Positions 55,006-63,914 of a stretch of 64,000 bases of DNA are shown in pieces; the first letter of the stretch is position 1, and the number at the start of each line of letters is the position of its first letter. Both the position numbers and the translations under genes were made by a program. Below the pieces are notes generated by a model, which saw only the letters and a list, made by a program, of their open reading frames with translations, did no database searches and was not told the DNA's origin. The DNA comes from Sphingobacterium sp. B16(2022) (GTDB lineage: Bacteria > Bacteroidota > Bacteroidia > Sphingobacteriales > Sphingobacteriaceae), in contig NZ_JAAUVN010000002.1 of assembly GCF_012030425.1 (NCBI RefSeq), forward strand, positions 372,001-436,000. The letters run 5' to 3'.

Positions 55006-55989
55006 ATGTTGATTATCGATTCACCTTCTAATAATGCTTATTTTAATATAGCATCGGAAGAATACTTATTATATAAATACCCAAAAGAAGCTATTTTCCT
55101 TCTGTATATTAATGCACCTTCAATTATCATAGGCAAATTTCAAAATACATTAGCTGAAATTAACTTGGATTATGTTCAAGCTCAAGGAATAAAGGTCGTT
55201 CGAAGGATGTCAGGTGGAGGAGCGGTTTATCATGATCTTGGAAATCTGAATTTTTCTTTTCACATCTTATTGGGCGAAAATGATTTTATGGATTTCTCGA
55301 CATTTACTCAGCCCGTTGTATCGTTGTTAAATAGTATGAACATACCTGCAAAATTGGAGGGGAGAAATGATCTGTTGATTGAAGGGAAGAAATTTAGTGG
55401 AAATGCCAAACTTGCAAAAAATGGAAAAATGATCCAACATGGTACGTTATTGATTAGTTCACAGATGGAGGTACTGGGCGATGCGCTAAAAGTTAATCCT
55501 TTGAAGTTTATAGATAAAGCTGTCAAGTCCAATCGTGCACGTGTAATTAATCTGAATGAGTACTTACCACAAGATATGACAGTCTCAGCTTTCAAGCAAT
55601 TGTTGATTGAGGAGATGAGGAAGAATAATCCTGAAGCTAAGATTTATAAACTAACGGATGAAGATATTCTGGGGATCGAAAAATTGGTAGCAGAAAAGTA
55701 CAGTACCTGGGAATGGAATTTTGGCTTTTCTCCAAATTACAATTTTAAGAAAGCGATAAAGATACCTGCTGGATTTATTGAAATACATTTAGATGTCCAT
55801 AAAGGGTATATTGAAAAGGCGAAGATATTTGGAGATTTTTTTGCATCAAAACCAATTGAGGAGCTGGAGAATAGATTGATTGGACAAAAACATGTGGCTG
55901 TCCACCTTGCACAATTACTGGAAAAGCATGATGTAACGGCTTACTTCGGTAAAGTTAATATTGCAGAATTAATGGAATTGTTCAAATAA
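55006..55989 (+). CDS. lplA: Lipoate-protein ligase A
   Basis: This 327-residue enzyme activates lipoate with ATP and attaches it to the E2 subunits of oxo-acid dehydrogenases and to GcvH. The biotin/lipoate ligase fold shows NPSI-like INAPSIIIGKFQNT, the hallmark RRMSGGGAVYHDLGNLNFSF, GRNDLLIEGKKFSGNA and a C-terminal accessory domain (about 235-327) with TWEWNFGFSPNYNF. Its length is that of the two-domain LplA. It is monocistronic. Confidence 0.94.
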   Translation: MLIIDSPSNNAYFNIASEEYLLYKYPKEAIFLLYINAPSIIIGKFQNTLAEINLDYVQAQGIKVVRRMSGGGAVYHDLGNLNFSFHILLGENDFMDFSTFTQPVVSLLNSMNIPAKLEGRNDLLIEGKKFSGNAKLAKNGKMIQHGTLLISSQMEVLGDALKVNPLKFIDKAVKSNRARVINLNEYLPQDMTVSAFKQLLIEEMRKNNPEAKIYKLTDEDILGIEKLVAEKYSTWEWNFGFSPNYNFKKAIKIPAGFIEIHLDVHKGYIEKAKIFGDFFASKPIEELENRLIGQKHVAVHLAQLLEKHDVTAYFGKVNIAELMELFK

Positions 55990-56001
55990 CTGTGGGTTAT
56001 T

Positions 56002-56205
56002 TCAGTAGTACTCTTCGTTGGTTATTGAATTTTTAAGCCAATTTGAAGAGTGCTCATAATTTTTAAGTCTTACTTTACCCTTGTTCTTATTTGAAGTCAG
56101 CAAGAAGATCTCGCATCTTTGATAATTATGCTTCATTTTAACAAGTCCCTGACAAATGGACTTGCCGTCTTTAATCTTTATGGTTATGTTTGTCGTTTTG
56201 GGCAT
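56002..56205 (-). CDS. Uncertain 67-residue ORF in the lplA-FemAB gap
   Basis: A 67-codon ORF, MPKTTNITIKIKDGKSICQG to ITNEEYY, is rich in Lys and Asn. Its ATG lies inside an inverted repeat whose other arm contains the FemAB start, so its initiation region may be a mirror artefact. There is no recognised family, and I regard coding as unproven. Confidence 0.3.
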   Translation of the reverse strand: MPKTTNITIKIKDGKSICQGLVKMKHNYQRCEIFLLTSNKNKGKVRLKNYEHSSNWLKNSITNEEYY

Positions 56206-56243
56206 TGAAATTTGAAAACGGAAGTTTCAAATTTCAATGCCCA
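56199..56243. repeat. 19-bp perfect inverted repeat spanning the FemAB start
   Basis: TGGGCATTGAAATTTGAAA (56199-56217) and TTTCAAATTTCAATGCCCA (56225-56243) are exact inverse complements separated by 7 bp. Each arm contains an ATG reading outwards: 56237 on the plus strand and 56205 on the minus strand. In mRNA it would bury the 56237 start codon. Confidence 0.8.
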
Positions 56244-57391
56244 TTGATTTAATATTAAAAAACGTCATGATTGCCGAAATAGAAGACAAAGAAATTAAAC
56301 AGATTTATCAAACATCAATCATTCAGCAAACGGCCTATTGGTCTGAAGTAAAAAGGTTACAGGGTGTAACTTCAAAAGCATTTAATTTTAAAACTAAAAT
56401 AGCAGATCTTTATGTCGATTCAGAAGACAGTGCCTATTTTATAGGAGATCTATTGATTTTGATTCAGGCTATCGATCAGGAGCACAGTATTGCCTACGTT
56501 CCCTATGGACCAGAGATCGAACCATCGGTTGAAAATCAAGGCTATTTCTTGGAGCAATTGTCCGAGAGTTTAAGATCTTGTTTACCTAAAAACTGCATTA
56601 TGATTCGTTATGATTTATCTTGGGAATCACATTGGGCAAAAGACGATGACTGTTATGATATCAATGGCAACTGGTTAGGAGTTCCGGATAAAAAAATTCA
56701 GGAAATTCGTTTTAATTTTAATACCAATAATTGGAACTTAAGAAAAGCCAATACCGATATTTTACCTTCAAATACCATTTTTATGGATTTGAGAAAAGAT
56801 GAAGATAGCTTATTAGGTGCAATGAAAGCCAAAACGCGTTATAATGTCCATTTAGCAAAGCGAAAAGGAGTCAACATTCGCTCTCTTGGTATGGATAGTT
56901 TAGCGATTTGGTATGACCTGTATAAACAGACTGCAGTGCGGAATAATTTCTTTTTACATGATATCAGCTATTTTAGAATTGTACTTTCTGCTCGTGCTAA
57001 TGATACCCTTTCACCGGCAGATGTTCATTTATTAGTTGCTGAGGTCGAGGGCAAACCGTTAGCAGCCATGTTTTTAGTCGTGTCAGCAAATAGGGGGACA
57101 TATCTTTACGGAGCATCAGCCACAGAAAATAGAAATTATATGGCAACCTATGCATTGCAATGGCGTGCTATGCAAATCGCAAAAGAAAAAGGCTGTACTG
57201 AATATGATTTTTTTGGAGTTGCTCCGCAGGCAGATGAGTCACATCCGATGTATGGATTGTACCGATTTAAAACGGGGTTTGGTGGTGAAATCTTTCATCG
57301 TATGGGTTGTTGGGATTATCCACTGGATAATGAGAAATATAAATATTATACTTCTATGGAATTCAAGAACCAGAGTTACCACTTGAGTTAA
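56237..57391 (+). CDS. FemAB-family (FemX-like) aminoacyltransferase
   Basis: This 384-residue protein has tandem GNAT-like domains of the FemAB family, which add amino acids to lipid II for peptidoglycan cross-bridges. Many Bacteroidota members have untested roles. Signature parts are SLLGAMKAKTRYNVHLAKRKGV, VEGKPLAAMFLVVSANRGTYLYGASATENR and YDFFGVAPQADESHPMYGLYRFKTGFGGE. ATG 56237 lies in the inverted repeat; the internal ATG at 56267 (MIAEIEDKEIKQ) is a serious alternative start that would leave the repeat in the 5' UTR. A perfect 15-bp terminator follows. Confidence 0.85.
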   Translation: MPIDLILKNVMIAEIEDKEIKQIYQTSIIQQTAYWSEVKRLQGVTSKAFNFKTKIADLYVDSEDSAYFIGDLLILIQAIDQEHSIAYVPYGPEIEPSVENQGYFLEQLSESLRSCLPKNCIMIRYDLSWESHWAKDDDCYDINGNWLGVPDKKIQEIRFNFNTNNWNLRKANTDILPSNTIFMDLRKDEDSLLGAMKAKTRYNVHLAKRKGVNIRSLGMDSLAIWYDLYKQTAVRNNFFLHDISYFRIVLSARANDTLSPADVHLLVAEVEGKPLAAMFLVVSANRGTYLYGASATENRNYMATYALQWRAMQIAKEKGCTEYDFFGVAPQADESHPMYGLYRFKTGFGGEIFHRMGCWDYPLDNEKYKYYTSMEFKNQSYHLS

Positions 57392-57395
57392 ATTA

Positions 57396-57429
57396 AAAAG
57401 GGTTGATCATCGCTATGATCAACCCTTTT
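57396..57429. terminator. Bidirectional terminator between FemAB and the GHL10-like gene
   Basis: AAAAGGGTTGATCAT (57396-57410) pairs perfectly with ATGATCAACCCTTTT (57415-57429) around CGCT. It sits between convergent genes. Confidence 0.9.
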
Positions 57430-57469
57430 CGATATTGAAATATGTTCCGATTTCTTGGATGAGTAAATT

Positions 57470-58870
57470 TTACACGGTTTCCTTTACTGCATCTACATTC
57501 CAGCCTGATAGGATACCTCCATAAAAATAAAAAGTGACGTGGAATTTTTTATTACTGATTTTATCAGACACCAAATAACGTTCTGTAACATCATAGGAAG
57601 CTACTTTTTTGAAACTTGATAATTTTACCGCAGGAAGGCTGGTTGCAGTTTCTGAACCAGATACCATCTTTTGGATTTTAGCTGTGATCGAATTCATAAT
57701 ACCTTCTTTTTTGAAAGGATCTTTTTCAACCTTATTCGTCGCAACAAGAGGCATTATTCCATTGTTAGCCGCTTTTTTTGCTTTTGCCTGTGCAGTATAA
57801 TTTTTAAATTTTTCTTTGACTTTAGGATCACGGATGCTGTTTACCGTAAAAATTGCGATTCCCTGTGCACCATGATTTAAAGCTTCGTCCATCTCTGTAA
57901 ACATAGCATCGCTATTACTAGCCATCAGCCCACAATATAAGCTGGTCATTTTATTTTTATCTCTTGCATTTTCAATTGTACAGTCTCTGACGAAACTAGC
58001 ATCTTCCGTGTAGAAATTACTATATACCATTGGGAATACCATATCCAGATTCCACTTTCCCCAATCTTGTCTTACCATACGGGATGCCATTTTAGGGGTT
58101 GGAAATGGCGATGCTGCCATAATTTTTCCACTAGCATGTACAACGTCTGCGATCATATTAGCCACATCTGTAATCTGATCACAACGGAATTGTCTCCATT
58201 TAAGATCACTGGAAGGATCTTTTTGTGTTCTAGGATCATAGCCATATTGATCCTTAAATTTTTGGACTGCGACGGGATGATAACCATAATCCCAGGCCGC
58301 ATATTCGCGATCTTGAACAATATTATATTTTGGCCAAAGTGTAGTTGGGAGCACAACATCTACATAGCGGTGATAATCGATCGATATACCATCTAAGCCC
58401 TCTACAGCACAGTATGATTCGATTTTCTTTTTAATATAGTCTTTGACTTCAGGCAAGACTGGAGATAAAAATTTATAATAACCGACGTATGCTGTTGTAT
58501 CTGCCAGGCTTTTTCCGTTACGGTTTACACTGAACCATTCCGGATGTTCCTTTAATATCTTCTCGCGATCATGTTCTAGATTCATGGTCCATAACCAAGC
58601 CACAACTTTAATCCCATACTTATGTGCTATCGGGATAGCAACTCTGTAATCGTCGGGTGATGGTGCATTGAGCATCACTCCGTCAATACCTAGATATTGC
58701 ATTTCACGGCATAAGGAATCAAAATTGCTTGTAGGTCTGTAATCCAACCAAGTCCAGAACATAGGCTGACCATCCTTTTCGGCCGCTTTGGTTTCAGAAG
58801 CGGTAAATAGAAATAGCCCAAAGAAAAAAAGAATGTAAAAACGCATGCGTGACAAATGAAGGTGATTCAT
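57470..58870 (-). CDS. Secreted GHL10-like glycosyl hydrolase
   Basis: This 466-residue protein has a signal peptide ending near ETKAAE. A TIM barrel of the glycosyl-hydrolase-like 10 (DUF187-type) family follows: MFWTWLDYRPTSNFDSLCREMQYLGIDGVML, GIKVVAWLWTMN, VEGLDGISIDYHRYVD (acidic strand-end motif), and LDMVFPMVYSNF. A C-terminal domain of about 100 residues (from about 365) follows a Lys/Ala-rich linker. The activity is not established; family members act on cell-wall or glycan substrates. The start context is AAATTATGAAT, as in other genes here. Confidence 0.78.
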   Translation of the reverse strand: MNHLHLSRMRFYILFFFGLFLFTASETKAAEKDGQPMFWTWLDYRPTSNFDSLCREMQYLGIDGVMLNAPSPDDYRVAIPIAHKYGIKVVAWLWTMNLEHDREKILKEHPEWFSVNRNGKSLADTTAYVGYYKFLSPVLPEVKDYIKKKIESYCAVEGLDGISIDYHRYVDVVLPTTLWPKYNIVQDREYAAWDYGYHPVAVQKFKDQYGYDPRTQKDPSSDLKWRQFRCDQITDVANMIADVVHASGKIMAASPFPTPKMASRMVRQDWGKWNLDMVFPMVYSNFYTEDASFVRDCTIENARDKNKMTSLYCGLMASNSDAMFTEMDEALNHGAQGIAIFTVNSIRDPKVKEKFKNYTAQAKAKKAANNGIMPLVATNKVEKDPFKKEGIMNSITAKIQKMVSGSETATSLPAVKLSSFKKVASYDVTERYLVSDKISNKKFHVTFYFYGGILSGWNVDAVKETV

Positions 58871-59083
58871 AATTTATAGCTTTATTGAAACACGGTTTTG
58901 GTTATGTTTCGATTTATACTGTTTAAGCTGCAATATAAATATTTTTCATCAAATTGGACTAAATGGTTATAGCTTTTGGTTCGTTTTAATCATTCATTAG
59001 ACAAAGTGATTTTTATTGTTTGATCTAGCAAAAATTAAGGATAGCGTTAAATTTCTAAAAGAAAACGTTATATGGTGTACTAA
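58871..59083. other. Intergenic region upstream of the GHL10-like gene
   Basis: This AT-rich part of the 647-bp gap 58871-59517 should hold the minus-strand promoter of the GHL10-like gene. TATTGTTTG at about 59016 resembles a -7 box on the plus strand with one extra base. No gene is seen. Confidence 0.4.
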
Positions 59084-59170
59084 AAAACGCCTGAAGCGGG
59101 GAACTCCAGGCGTTTTAACTAACCAATTATTAACCTAAATTATGAATACATACTAAACGCATTTAGTATG
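59084..59170 (+). promoter_or_regulatory. Orphan SusC-type leader, copy 2: hairpin, conserved motif, 4-codon ORF, second hairpin
   Basis: AAAACGCCTGAAG (59084-59096) pairs with CTCCAGGCGTTTT (59104-59116) with one mismatch and a 7-nt loop CGGGGAA. CTAACCAATTATTAA (59119) and CCTAAATTATGAAT follow. The ATG (59142) opens MNTY and then stops. Overlapping this, CATACTAAA (59149-59157) pairs with TTTAGTATG (59162-59170). Compared with copy 1, a T-A pair has become C-G in the stem. No gene ends here, so a simple terminator role does not fit. Confidence 0.6.
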
Positions 59171-59353
59171 CCGATTAATATAATTGATCATGAATTTTAA
59201 CAGATTTTAACTATTTTCCTCACAATTTGATCATTTGTGTCGTATATTTAAGCAATAAGGTCAGTTGAGAGAACTCTTAATATGATGATGAGGAACATAT
59301 CAGTTCTCTGTACGCAATGATAAAGTGGCATTATCATTGAAGAAATGTAAAAA

Positions 59354-59485
59354 ATGAAAAGTATACGAATTATTACGATGACTTTAGGTTTTACCATTTT
59401 AGAAATTTCCAATAGTACAAGAGAAATTTTTAACAGCCATATGCCTGCTGTATTTTATAATGTAAATAGCATCATCATACTCTAA
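59354..59485 (+). CDS. Doubtful 43-residue ORF upstream of the recombinase-like gene
   Basis: An ATG at 59354 opens MKSIRIITMTLGFTILEISN and runs 43 residues to TAA at 59483-59485, 32 bp before the 59518 start. There is no recognised family and only AT-rich context, so it may be chance. Confidence 0.2.
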   Translation: MKSIRIITMTLGFTILEISNSTREIFNSHMPAVFYNVNSIIIL

Positions 59486-59517
59486 TTTTATTATTACGCA
59501 ATTTCAAGCTGTTCTAC

Positions 59518-61539
59518 ATGAGAGAAAAAGTAAATGCCAGTCAAGAGATAAAACAACTTTTTGAGAGATTTGGGGCTCAACTTAGTGATCCAGCCTACAT
59601 CGAGTTGGACTTTTTGGCTGCATTAATAGATATCTTTAGACCAAAGCGACGATCGTTATATTACCAGGTCGATATTGCGCCATTATTGATTTATTTAGAA
59701 GCTTCACCTGACTTCAGGTTCAGTTTTTCTTCTTATGTGCGTCGAGTTATAGATCATAAAGATTTTGATCAATTAATTTCAGATACCGGAATTATCAGTT
59801 ATGCCGATTTTAGGTATGAGATCAAAAAGAGAATAACGGAGAAATATCTTCCTTCACAACCTCCCAAATCAACATTGCAATATGTGTTAAATCAGCTTTT
59901 CTATCATTCGCAAGATGCAGATTGGGTTGCCGTCATTCCCAATGATCAGTTGCAACGACTCTATCTGATATGTGATTTCAATTCATTATACGAGAGCGAT
60001 GTCAACTTCGAAATCAAGGAAATTCTCTATGGTCTTGAAGTATTGGTTCAACGTATTACAGGTAGGGCAATGGAAACAGATGTCAACAAGATGGTTCCTG
60101 AATTTCAAAATTTTGATAGTCCATTTATTGCCATCATGCGTGAGTTTAGCGAACTTAACGATCGTTTTTTAGCGGGTAACTTGCATTTTATGACCTCCGA
60201 TGATCTTGCTTATAAACAAATCCTGGTTTTGCATAAGCAATGTGAAAATTATATTGATACCGCCTTTGCAAACTCTCATCGTTTTGGCATCTCAATTAAG
60301 GTCAATCAATCTTTATTGAGAATCCGGCAACAATTGGAAAGAATTAAAGCCATCATTTCTTTTTTGGTTATTGATAAAGAGCAGGAAAAGGTTGATAAAA
60401 GCATTGCTTTTGCTCAGACGTTAATTGGTTACAACTGCCGTAAGAGTAATATTCGCAAACTTGTTGGACAGAGTACACAATTATTGGCTTACGAAATCAC
60501 GCACCATACCGCACAGACCGGAGAGCATTATATTACCTCCAGCAAGAAAGAATATTGGAACATGTTTCGCTCGGCCTGTGGTGGCGGCATCATTGTAGGC
60601 GTTATGTGTATCCTGAAATTGTTTTTAGGTAAAGTAGAGACAAGCGAATTTGGACATGCTTTACTTTATAGTATAAATTATGCGATCGGATTTACAGCTA
60701 TTTATCTATTTGGAGCAACCTTGGCGACAAAGCAACCCGCAATGACTGCTTCTGCTTTAGTTGCTGCAATTGAGAATGGGGCATCAGGACAAGATGAGAC
60801 CAGACATAGATACTGGAATTTTGCGGTATTTTTTGCAAGATTGTTCCGTTCACAATTCATTGCATTTGTAGGTAATGTGATAATGGCTTTTCCCGTAAGT
60901 CTTGTTTTAATTTGGGGTATACAAGAACTTTTCCATTATAATGCGGCAGCAGGGAAATGGATGACCTTGGTCAATGATCTTAATCCGACCGAAACTCCTA
61001 TGATCTTGCATGCTTGTATAGCAGGTGTTTTTTTGTTTTTGTCAGGAATTATTGCCGGTAGTATCTCTAACCGTGATAAACACAATTCAGTGTATTATCG
61101 AATCGAGGAACAACCGGTGTTAAAGAAAGTATTCGGTAAGGAGAAAACTGCAAAAGTTGCCCGTTTTTATGAAAAGAAATGGGCAGGGATCGTTTCTAAT
61201 ATCTGGTTCGGGGTTTTTATGGGAACAACAGCTTCAGTCGGTATGTTTTTAGGTCTTAATTTAGATATTAGGCATATTACTTTTGCGAGCGGAAATTTAG
61301 CTTTAGGATTATTTGGGAATAACATGTCGCTGACTACTGATATGTGGATCTGGGGCATTTTAGGTATAGGGCTTATTGGTTTTTTTAATTTTGCTGTTAG
61401 TTTTTCACTATCGTTGACGCTCGCATTTCGATCCCGTAATTTATCCTTTGGAGAATTGATTAAAATGGCAAAAGCAGTCTGGATTTATTTTAAAATTAGT
61501 CCGAGGTCATTTTTCTTTCCACCTCAAGATAAATCGTAA
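59518..61539 (+). CDS. Gcr-type 'site-specific recombinase' family membrane protein
   Basis: This 673-residue protein has a soluble N-terminal helical half (to about residue 345). The C-terminal half has 6-7 hydrophobic segments and the family signature GMFLGLNLDIRHITFASGNLALGL. Homologues are annotated as Gcr/SpecRecomb recombinases after a neisserial pilin study. The strong membrane character makes a direct recombinase role doubtful, so I use the family name only. It is convergent with the WG-repeat gene (20-bp gap). Confidence 0.82.
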   Translation: MREKVNASQEIKQLFERFGAQLSDPAYIELDFLAALIDIFRPKRRSLYYQVDIAPLLIYLEASPDFRFSFSSYVRRVIDHKDFDQLISDTGIISYADFRYEIKKRITEKYLPSQPPKSTLQYVLNQLFYHSQDADWVAVIPNDQLQRLYLICDFNSLYESDVNFEIKEILYGLEVLVQRITGRAMETDVNKMVPEFQNFDSPFIAIMREFSELNDRFLAGNLHFMTSDDLAYKQILVLHKQCENYIDTAFANSHRFGISIKVNQSLLRIRQQLERIKAIISFLVIDKEQEKVDKSIAFAQTLIGYNCRKSNIRKLVGQSTQLLAYEITHHTAQTGEHYITSSKKEYWNMFRSACGGGIIVGVMCILKLFLGKVETSEFGHALLYSINYAIGFTAIYLFGATLATKQPAMTASALVAAIENGASGQDETRHRYWNFAVFFARLFRSQFIAFVGNVIMAFPVSLVLIWGIQELFHYNAAAGKWMTLVNDLNPTETPMILHACIAGVFLFLSGIIAGSISNRDKHNSVYYRIEEQPVLKKVFGKEKTAKVARFYEKKWAGIVSNIWFGVFMGTTASVGMFLGLNLDIRHITFASGNLALGLFGNNMSLTTDMWIWGILGIGLIGFFNFAVSFSLSLTLAFRSRNLSFGELIKMAKAVWIYFKISPRSFFFPPQDKS

Positions 61540-61559
61540 TATAAGTCTGCATATGTAAG

Positions 61560-62642
61560 CTATTTTAACTGACCTTTTCTGATGGTGACACATAAAAGTT
61601 GATACCCTTCATCTGTTCTTAAGAATTCAAGATGATCCTGAACCATATCCTTTTTGTTCTTATGGGAAATAATGATAGACATGGTCGGATATTGCCAATC
61701 TTTTGATTCACCACAATTATTAAAATATTTCTGAAATTCTGGGGTATCGAACATAAAGGGATTTAAGCCATCTGCCGAAATGAAATAATCCGTATCTGAG
61801 TTTGTAATTTCCATCAATTTATTTTTAATAAGATCAAAATTATGTTCGATAAACACGATTTTATCCGATGTTTCCCAAGCAATGGACGTTTCCCAAGTAA
61901 CTTTTGGATAAGTTGCCGTTAATAGTTTTGACTTTGTTAAATCAACCAGTAAGTCTGTCTTTAACCAATTTTCAAATTCTTTCTGAAAATTAATAAAGGA
62001 ATAATGTAAACCGTCATTTCCGACAAAAGAAATTCGAGCGGGATCATCTAAATGCTCTTTTGTTTTTTGAAGAGAGAAAAAATTTAGAGTTGGTTGGTAT
62101 TTAAAATCTGCAATTATAACGTTGTTACTGGTATCTAAAAGTACTTCTTCACCACCAACCCAAGTTATTAAGCTGTCTATTCCGACGCGTTTTTTTGTAG
62201 CTCCTTTTAAAGCAACCAGAAGACCATTATGAACGCGGGTCAAGCCACTGTACATGGCGGGAATGACGATATCGCCATTCCGGTTGAAAAGACCTGTTAA
62301 ATAAGTTTGTGGATCTCTAAATCGGATAAATCCCTCACTTTCACAATCGGCGCCATTGTCGATGATATGTAGGCTATCGTGACCAATTTTACGGCCTGAT
62401 TTTGTTAGATAGAATGAATTCCATTGACCATTATTTTTTTCAGTAGCAGCTAAGATATCATCAAAACGATTTGCTCTTGTGACACCTTCAAATTTAGGTT
62501 TGATTTTCACATGGCTAAGTCCATCTTTAAAACCAATAAGAGTACTGTCTTGATTGTAAAATGCATACCATGGGTCGCTTTGTTGCGCAAACAGATTACA
62601 GTATGTAAATACTAAAAACAAAGACAGTGTGAAATATCTCAT
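61560..62642 (-). CDS. Secreted WG-repeat-like protein
   Basis: This 360-residue protein has a signal peptide ending LFAQ. The N-terminal half contains degenerate WG-type beta repeats (GFKDGLSHVKIKPKFEGVTR, GLFNRNGDIVIPAMYSGLTRVHNGLLVAL). The C-terminal half (about 200-360) has no recognised domain. Such proteins are probably exported; their role is unknown. It lies 57 bp downstream of the Cys/Met enzyme on the same strand and may be cotranscribed. Confidence 0.7.
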   Translation of the reverse strand: MRYFTLSLFLVFTYCNLFAQQSDPWYAFYNQDSTLIGFKDGLSHVKIKPKFEGVTRANRFDDILAATEKNNGQWNSFYLTKSGRKIGHDSLHIIDNGADCESEGFIRFRDPQTYLTGLFNRNGDIVIPAMYSGLTRVHNGLLVALKGATKKRVGIDSLITWVGGEEVLLDTSNNVIIADFKYQPTLNFFSLQKTKEHLDDPARISFVGNDGLHYSFINFQKEFENWLKTDLLVDLTKSKLLTATYPKVTWETSIAWETSDKIVFIEHNFDLIKNKLMEITNSDTDYFISADGLNPFMFDTPEFQKYFNNCGESKDWQYPTMSIIISHKNKKDMVQDHLEFLRTDEGYQLLCVTIRKGQLK

Positions 62643-62699
62643 AGGACTAAAAATAAAAATCTAATAAAAGGTTCTGATGTAAATTCTGATCTGCTCAGT

Positions 62700-63914
62700 T
62701 TATTGCAAAGCTTGTTCGAGGTCTGCAATTAAATCTTCGATGGACTCCAGACCAACACTGATGCGGATAAGACCATCCGTGATACCGGTTTTCAGTCTGA
62801 TTTCCCGAGGTATACCAGCGTGCGACATTGAGGCCGGATGCGAGACCAAAGTATCTACAGTGCCGATTGAAACAGCTCGTGTACATATCTGTAGCTTATT
62901 GACAAAATCAATTGATTTTTCATATCCACCTTTTAGCTCAATACTCATGACAGATCCCGCATGTCGCATCTGCTTCTTGCTAATTTCAAAATCTGGGTGG
63001 CTCGGTAGACCGTTATAATGTACGTTAGCAATCTCCGGATGATTATTCAGAAAATAGGCTACATCCATGGCATTTCGGCAATGCTGTTCCATTCTTAATG
63101 GTAACGTTTTTATTCCCTGCAAAACTAAAAATGCATCAAATGGATTACTGTTTACACCCAGTAATTTATGTGTCTGGTGCACGTAAGTCTGCATAGCATT
63201 TAGATCACGGCCAATCAGGACACCACCGATTGCACTACCGTGTCCATTTAAAAACTTTGTAGTGGAATGAAAAATAAAATCCACCTGATATTTAAATGGC
63301 TGTTGTAAATAAGGCGTTGCAAAAGTGTTGTCTACAGAAACTAGCTTCTGATATTTTTTTGAAATCTGAACAACACGTTCAATATTGATGCATTGCATCG
63401 TTGGATTAGCGGGGGACTCAAAATGAACAAGCTTAATTTCGGGATTTGCTTTCAAAAGTGCTTCCAGTTCAGTAACATCTGTCATATCCGAAAAATAGGT
63501 TTTGATCCCAAATTTAGGAAGCATTTTCGTGATAAATTCATGAGTGCCACCATAAAGAGAAGACGTAGCCAATAGTGCATCTCCGGCATTTAAGCAAGAA
63601 ATAAATAAGGTAGCCATCGCCGCCTGTCCACTTGAGGTTAACAGCGCCCTGGCGCGCATTGGCGTTCCGTCTTCATTTAAGATCTTCCAAGTTTCAAGAT
63701 CGGCTATAGCTTGAGCTGTGGCATCAGTAGTTGGGTTTCCAAACCTGGAGTAAATATAACCAGAATCTTCACCGGAGAATCTTCGCATACCCTGTTCGGC
63801 ACTGTCAAAAGTAAAAGTGGAACTGGCATATATGGGTGCTAAATGAGAATGGTGACCATCAGTATGCAATTGATGTATGGCAAGTGTTCCAAAATCGATG
63901 CTTTTGTTATTCAT
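62700..63914 (-). CDS. PLP-dependent trans-sulfuration enzyme (cystathionine gamma-synthase/lyase family)
   Basis: This 404-residue fold-type I PLP enzyme of Cys/Met metabolism shows SSGQAAMATLF, YGGTHEF (PLP-phosphate and substrate region), ESPANPTMQ, VDNTFATPYLQQP and the PLP-lysine segment STTKFLNGHGSAIGG. The C-terminal SVGLESIEDLIADLEQAL is typical. Members include cystathionine gamma-synthase, cystathionine gamma-lyase, methionine gamma-lyase and O-acetylhomoserine sulfhydrylase; sequence alone does not separate them here. The start at 63914 has AT-rich context, and the last 86 bases of the window show nothing further. Confidence 0.9.
   Translation of the reverse strand: MNNKSIDFGTLAIHQLHTDGHHSHLAPIYASSTFTFDSAEQGMRRFSGEDSGYIYSRFGNPTTDATAQAIADLETWKILNEDGTPMRARALLTSSGQAAMATLFISCLNAGDALLATSSLYGGTHEFITKMLPKFGIKTYFSDMTDVTELEALLKANPEIKLVHFESPANPTMQCINIERVVQISKKYQKLVSVDNTFATPYLQQPFKYQVDFIFHSTTKFLNGHGSAIGGVLIGRDLNAMQTYVHQTHKLLGVNSNPFDAFLVLQGIKTLPLRMEQHCRNAMDVAYFLNNHPEIANVHYNGLPSHPDFEISKKQMRHAGSVMSIELKGGYEKSIDFVNKLQICTRAVSIGTVDTLVSHPASMSHAGIPREIRLKTGITDGLIRISVGLESIEDLIADLEQALQ

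Noticed and set aside
59518..61539. A true DNA site-specific recombinase implying an invertible locus
   Set aside because: The protein is a multi-span membrane protein without recombinase motifs, and no flanking recombination sites were seen.
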